In this document: in pieces, positions 4,381 to 6,460 of the stretch
How positions within the stretch are numbered: the first letter of the stretch is position 1
How the letters are laid out: every line of letters begins with the position of its first letter
Origin: Acidobacteriota bacterium
Lineage (GTDB): Bacteria > Acidobacteriota > Thermoanaerobaculia > Multivoradales > UBA5704
DNA: 6,460 bases
Assembly: GCA_003223675.1 (NCBI GenBank)
Contig: QHVW01000817.1
Location: 1-6,460 of the forward strand
Direction: 5' to 3'
Notes under the pieces: generated by a model
Databases searched by the model: none
What the model was told of the DNA's origin: nothing
The model's input: the letters and a program-made list of their open reading frames with translations, nothing else
Program-made: the position numbers and the translations under genes

Positions 4381-6460
4381 GGCGTCGGTTGTCGGTGATC
4401 AGCACGCCCGGGCCGTCCTGGATGAACGAGGAGTTGTAGAACGGCGAGTCGCCGCCGAAGTCGATGTCCCAGTTGCCGGTCAGCCGGCTCCAGGTGTAGC
4501 TGGCGTTGACCGACAGATGATAGAAGCGGTCGTTCGCCGGCCGGCGATTCACCTCCAGGGTGACGGCCTTGTAGCGCCGATAGGCGTTCGGGAGCTGCGC
4601 GACGTGGAAGGGGCCGTTGCCGAGCCCGTCGCGGCTCACGTCCTCGTAGATGTTGCCCACGTCGCGGTACATCCCCCAGACCTCGGCCGACCAGGTGGCG
4701 CCGAACGGCCGCGCGTAGCCGAGGAGGTACTCGTCCGTGTACATTGGATCGAGCCCCTTGTCGATCGTCTTGCTCTGCGTGTTGGCCGCCGGGACCTCGG
4801 GGAGGATCAGGTTGCCCGCCGCGTCGAAGGTCGCCCGGGTGGTGAAGATGCGGGTGGGCGAGGCGGCCCGGCCCAACGACTTGTTCTCGGTGTTGTAATA
4901 ACGGCCGAAGTTGGCGTAGACCTTGTCTCCCAGCTCCGGCCGCGGTACGAACGCGACCCCCAAGCGCGGCTGGATCTGCTGGCCCCAGTCGAAGGTGAGA
5001 ATCTTCTTCTTCTGCTTGGTGCCGGGCGCGCCGTTCACCTCGCCGAAATAGTCATCCTTGTTGTCGAGCACGCCGAGGGTGAGCGTCAACCGCTCGCCGA
5101 GCGCGATCTGGTCCTGGAGGAAGGCGCCGTAGGAGGTGCCGCGGCCGGTGTGCGGCGGCTGCTGGGAGTTGTAGCTCGCCGTGAACTGCCGGGTGGTTGA
5201 ATTCCAGGTGATCGTCCCCCAGCCGTTGGCGCGCCGCTCCAGACGCTCGGAGCTGTCCTCATAGGTGACGCCGGTCCGCAGGTCGTGGCGCGTGTTGCCC
5301 CACGTCTTGAAGGTTTGATAGGTCGCCCGCCCCTCGTCGCGGGTGTAATCCTGATTGTTGATCGCCAGGACCGCGCCGCCCACCGTCTGCCCCACGCCCG
5401 TGGCGCCGCCGATGATGAAATCCGGCGTGGTGGTGAACTGCCCCACCAGGTCCGGCCGCGCCGCGTTGAAGGCCGGCCGGTAGCCGAGATCGGTGAAGGG
5501 GCTGGTCGAGTTCTCCTCCTTGTCGTGGTTGTACTTGGCCTCCACCAAGCTGTCGGCGGTCAGGTTCCACGTCCAGGAGATGGTGCCCAGCAGGTACTTC
5601 TTCGCATCGTTGGTTCCCACGCTCGGGGCCGAGGTCGACGTGATGTTCACGCCGTCGAATGAGGTGTCGCGCGAGCGCAGCGAGGCGTTGATGAAATGGT
5701 TGGAGCTCGGGTTGGCCGTCAGCTTGCCGAAGTACTCCTTGGTCGTGGTCTCCTGATCGGGGATCGCGCCCAGGTTGTTGTGCCGGTCGGTGAGAGTGGT
5801 CGACGGGCGGCTCGCCGAGCCGTAGAACCACAGCCGGTCGTGCACGATGGGGCCGCCGAGCGCCAGGCCCACGAAATTCTTGTCCTCGGTGTTCTGCACG
5901 GTCGCATTCTTGTTCGCGGCCACGAAGCTCGACGGCTGGTACTCCCCCCGCGCCTCGCCGTGGAGCTCGTTGGTGCCCGACTTGGTGATGGCGTTGACCA
6001 CCATGCCCCCCGCGCGGCCGAACTCGGCGGTGATGCCGCCCCGCACGATGCTGACCTCCTTGATGTCGAGCTCCGTGAGGTCGTTCGGGTAGATGTCCCC
6101 GAAATCCGGATTGGTGACGTTGATGCCGTCGACCAGGTAGAGGTTGTCCATCCGCGAGCCGCCGGCGTTGGGGGACAGCCGCCCGTTGTCCGCCACCCCG
6201 GGAGCGAGCGCGAAGAGCCCCTTGTAGTTGCGCGGTATGGGCAGGTCCTCGATCTGTCCGCTCGTGAAGTTGACCTGCGCCTCGGTGGATTTGACGTCGA
6301 TCAGCGGCAGCGCCTCGGTGACCGTGATCTCCCCTTCCACCTGGGGCCGGAGCGAGAGCTCGACCTGGGTGTCTTTGTCGAGCGCCACCACGGCCTCGCG
6401 CTGGACGTTCCCCAGCCCCTGGGCCTCGGCGCTCACCTGATAGGTGCCGGGCAGCAGGCG
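4217..6460 (-). CDS. TonB-dependent outer-membrane receptor, Oar-like, main part (5' end outside window; frame broken at 3' end)
   Basis: This is an outer-membrane beta-barrel importer powered by TonB. Residues are counted from the right window edge, where the frame is still open, so the signal peptide is not visible. The tail of a carboxypeptidase regulatory-like domain (LLPGTYQVSAEAQG to about 40) is followed by EITVTE (44-49, TonB-box-like). A plug domain runs to about 168, with LYLVDGINVTNPDFGD (107-122), EFGRAGGMVVNAITKSGTNELHG and barrel strands after it. QPRLGVAFVPRPELGDKVYANFGRYYN is a typical barrel segment. After ITDNR (about residue 692, near 4385) the coding sense jumps to another frame: the remaining 55 residues here, rich in Arg and Leu, are out of frame, and the true barrel end lies in 4015-4380. 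Ligand unknown; plant- or protein-derived polymers, metal complexes and peptides are all possible. It is the first gene of the cluster inside the window. Confidence 0.88.
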   Translation of the reverse strand, partial: RLLPGTYQVSAEAQGLGNVQREAVVALDKDTQVELSLRPQVEGEITVTEALPLIDVKSTEAQVNFTSGQIEDLPIPRNYKGLFALAPGVADNGRLSPNAGGSRMDNLYLVDGINVTNPDFGDIYPNDLTELDIKEVSIVRGGITAEFGRAGGMVVNAITKSGTNELHGEARGEYQPSSFVAANKNATVQNTEDKNFVGLALGGPIVHDRLWFYGSASRPSTTLTDRHNNLGAIPDQETTTKEYFGKLTANPSSNHFINASLRSRDTSFDGVNITSTSAPSVGTNDAKKYLLGTISWTWNLTADSLVEAKYNHDKEENSTSPFTDLGYRPAFNAARPDLVGQFTTTPDFIIGGATGVGQTVGGAVLAINNQDYTRDEGRATYQTFKTWGNTRHDLRTGVTYEDSSERLERRANGWGTITWNSTTRQFTASYNSQQPPHTGRGTSYGAFLQDQIALGERLTLTLGVLDNKDDYFGEVNGAPGTKQKKKILTFDWGQQIQPRLGVAFVPRPELGDKVYANFGRYYNTENKSLGRAASPTRIFTTRATFDAAGNLILPEVPAANTQSKTIDKGLDPMYTDEYLLGYARPFGATWSAEVWGMYRDVGNIYEDVSRDGLGNGPFHVAQLPNAYRRYKAVTLEVNRRPANDRFYHLSVNASYTWSRLTGNWDIDFGGDSPFYNSSFIQDGPGVLITDNRRLDGRHLRLLSERRRLGGPGSPRSERVEQLLRALPGAGRLPADARLLRSRPAHLV
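4381..4396 (-). other. Site of the receptor frame break
   Basis: On the minus strand the sequence reads ACCGACAACCGACGCC just before the TGG that opens the second frame. The hexamer ACCGAC occurs twice, one base apart, in the region where the frames must join, which is a place where a small slip or a base-calling error could arise. Seven bases separate GACAAC from TGG where six would keep the frame (giving DNR-x-W). Confidence 0.7.

Noticed and set aside
4367..5200. Plus-strand open frame (277 residues) opposite the receptor
   Set aside because: It has Val/Ala/Arg-rich low-complexity sequence mirroring receptor codons and no family motif.

Overview
The window is a G+C-rich bacterial segment, gene-dense with almost no intergenic DNA. 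It holds the end of a plus-strand helicase gene and a run of four minus-strand genes that reads leftward from the right edge. The TonB-dependent receptor resembles the Oar type, with a carboxypeptidase-like regulatory domain, and such receptors are abundant in Acidobacteriota. Together with the base composition this tentatively suggests an Acidobacteriota-like, or at least Gram-negative, soil or environmental genome. No taxonomic marker is present, so this is only an impression.

Layout. Positions 3-1442 (+) carry the C-terminal two thirds or so of a RecQ-family DNA helicase: second RecA lobe, zinc site, winged helix and HRDC domain. It converges on, and overlaps by 27 bp, a secreted S1/P1-type zinc nuclease (1416-2234, -). 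Upstream of the nuclease, on the same strand, are an ATP-grasp ligase-like protein (2231-3196, -), a DUF455/COG2833 ferritin-like protein (3218-3994, -) and an outer-membrane TonB-dependent receptor (4015-6460, -). The receptor lacks its 5' end, which lies beyond the window, and its reading frame is broken near 4381-4390.

The four minus-strand genes have gaps of 20 bp and 21 bp and then a 4-bp ATGA overlap, so they look like one transcription unit. The most interesting part is the pair DUF455 di-iron protein plus ATP-grasp protein, both uncharacterised. It looks like a small oxidation-plus-ligation enzymatic module, and it is translationally coupled to an exported nuclease and preceded by an outer-membrane importer. 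A shared function (making or modifying a small molecule or peptide, or scavenging nucleic acid) is inference only. No RNA gene, CRISPR array, insertion sequence or convincing terminator was seen, and no gene-free stretch exceeds about 25 bp.
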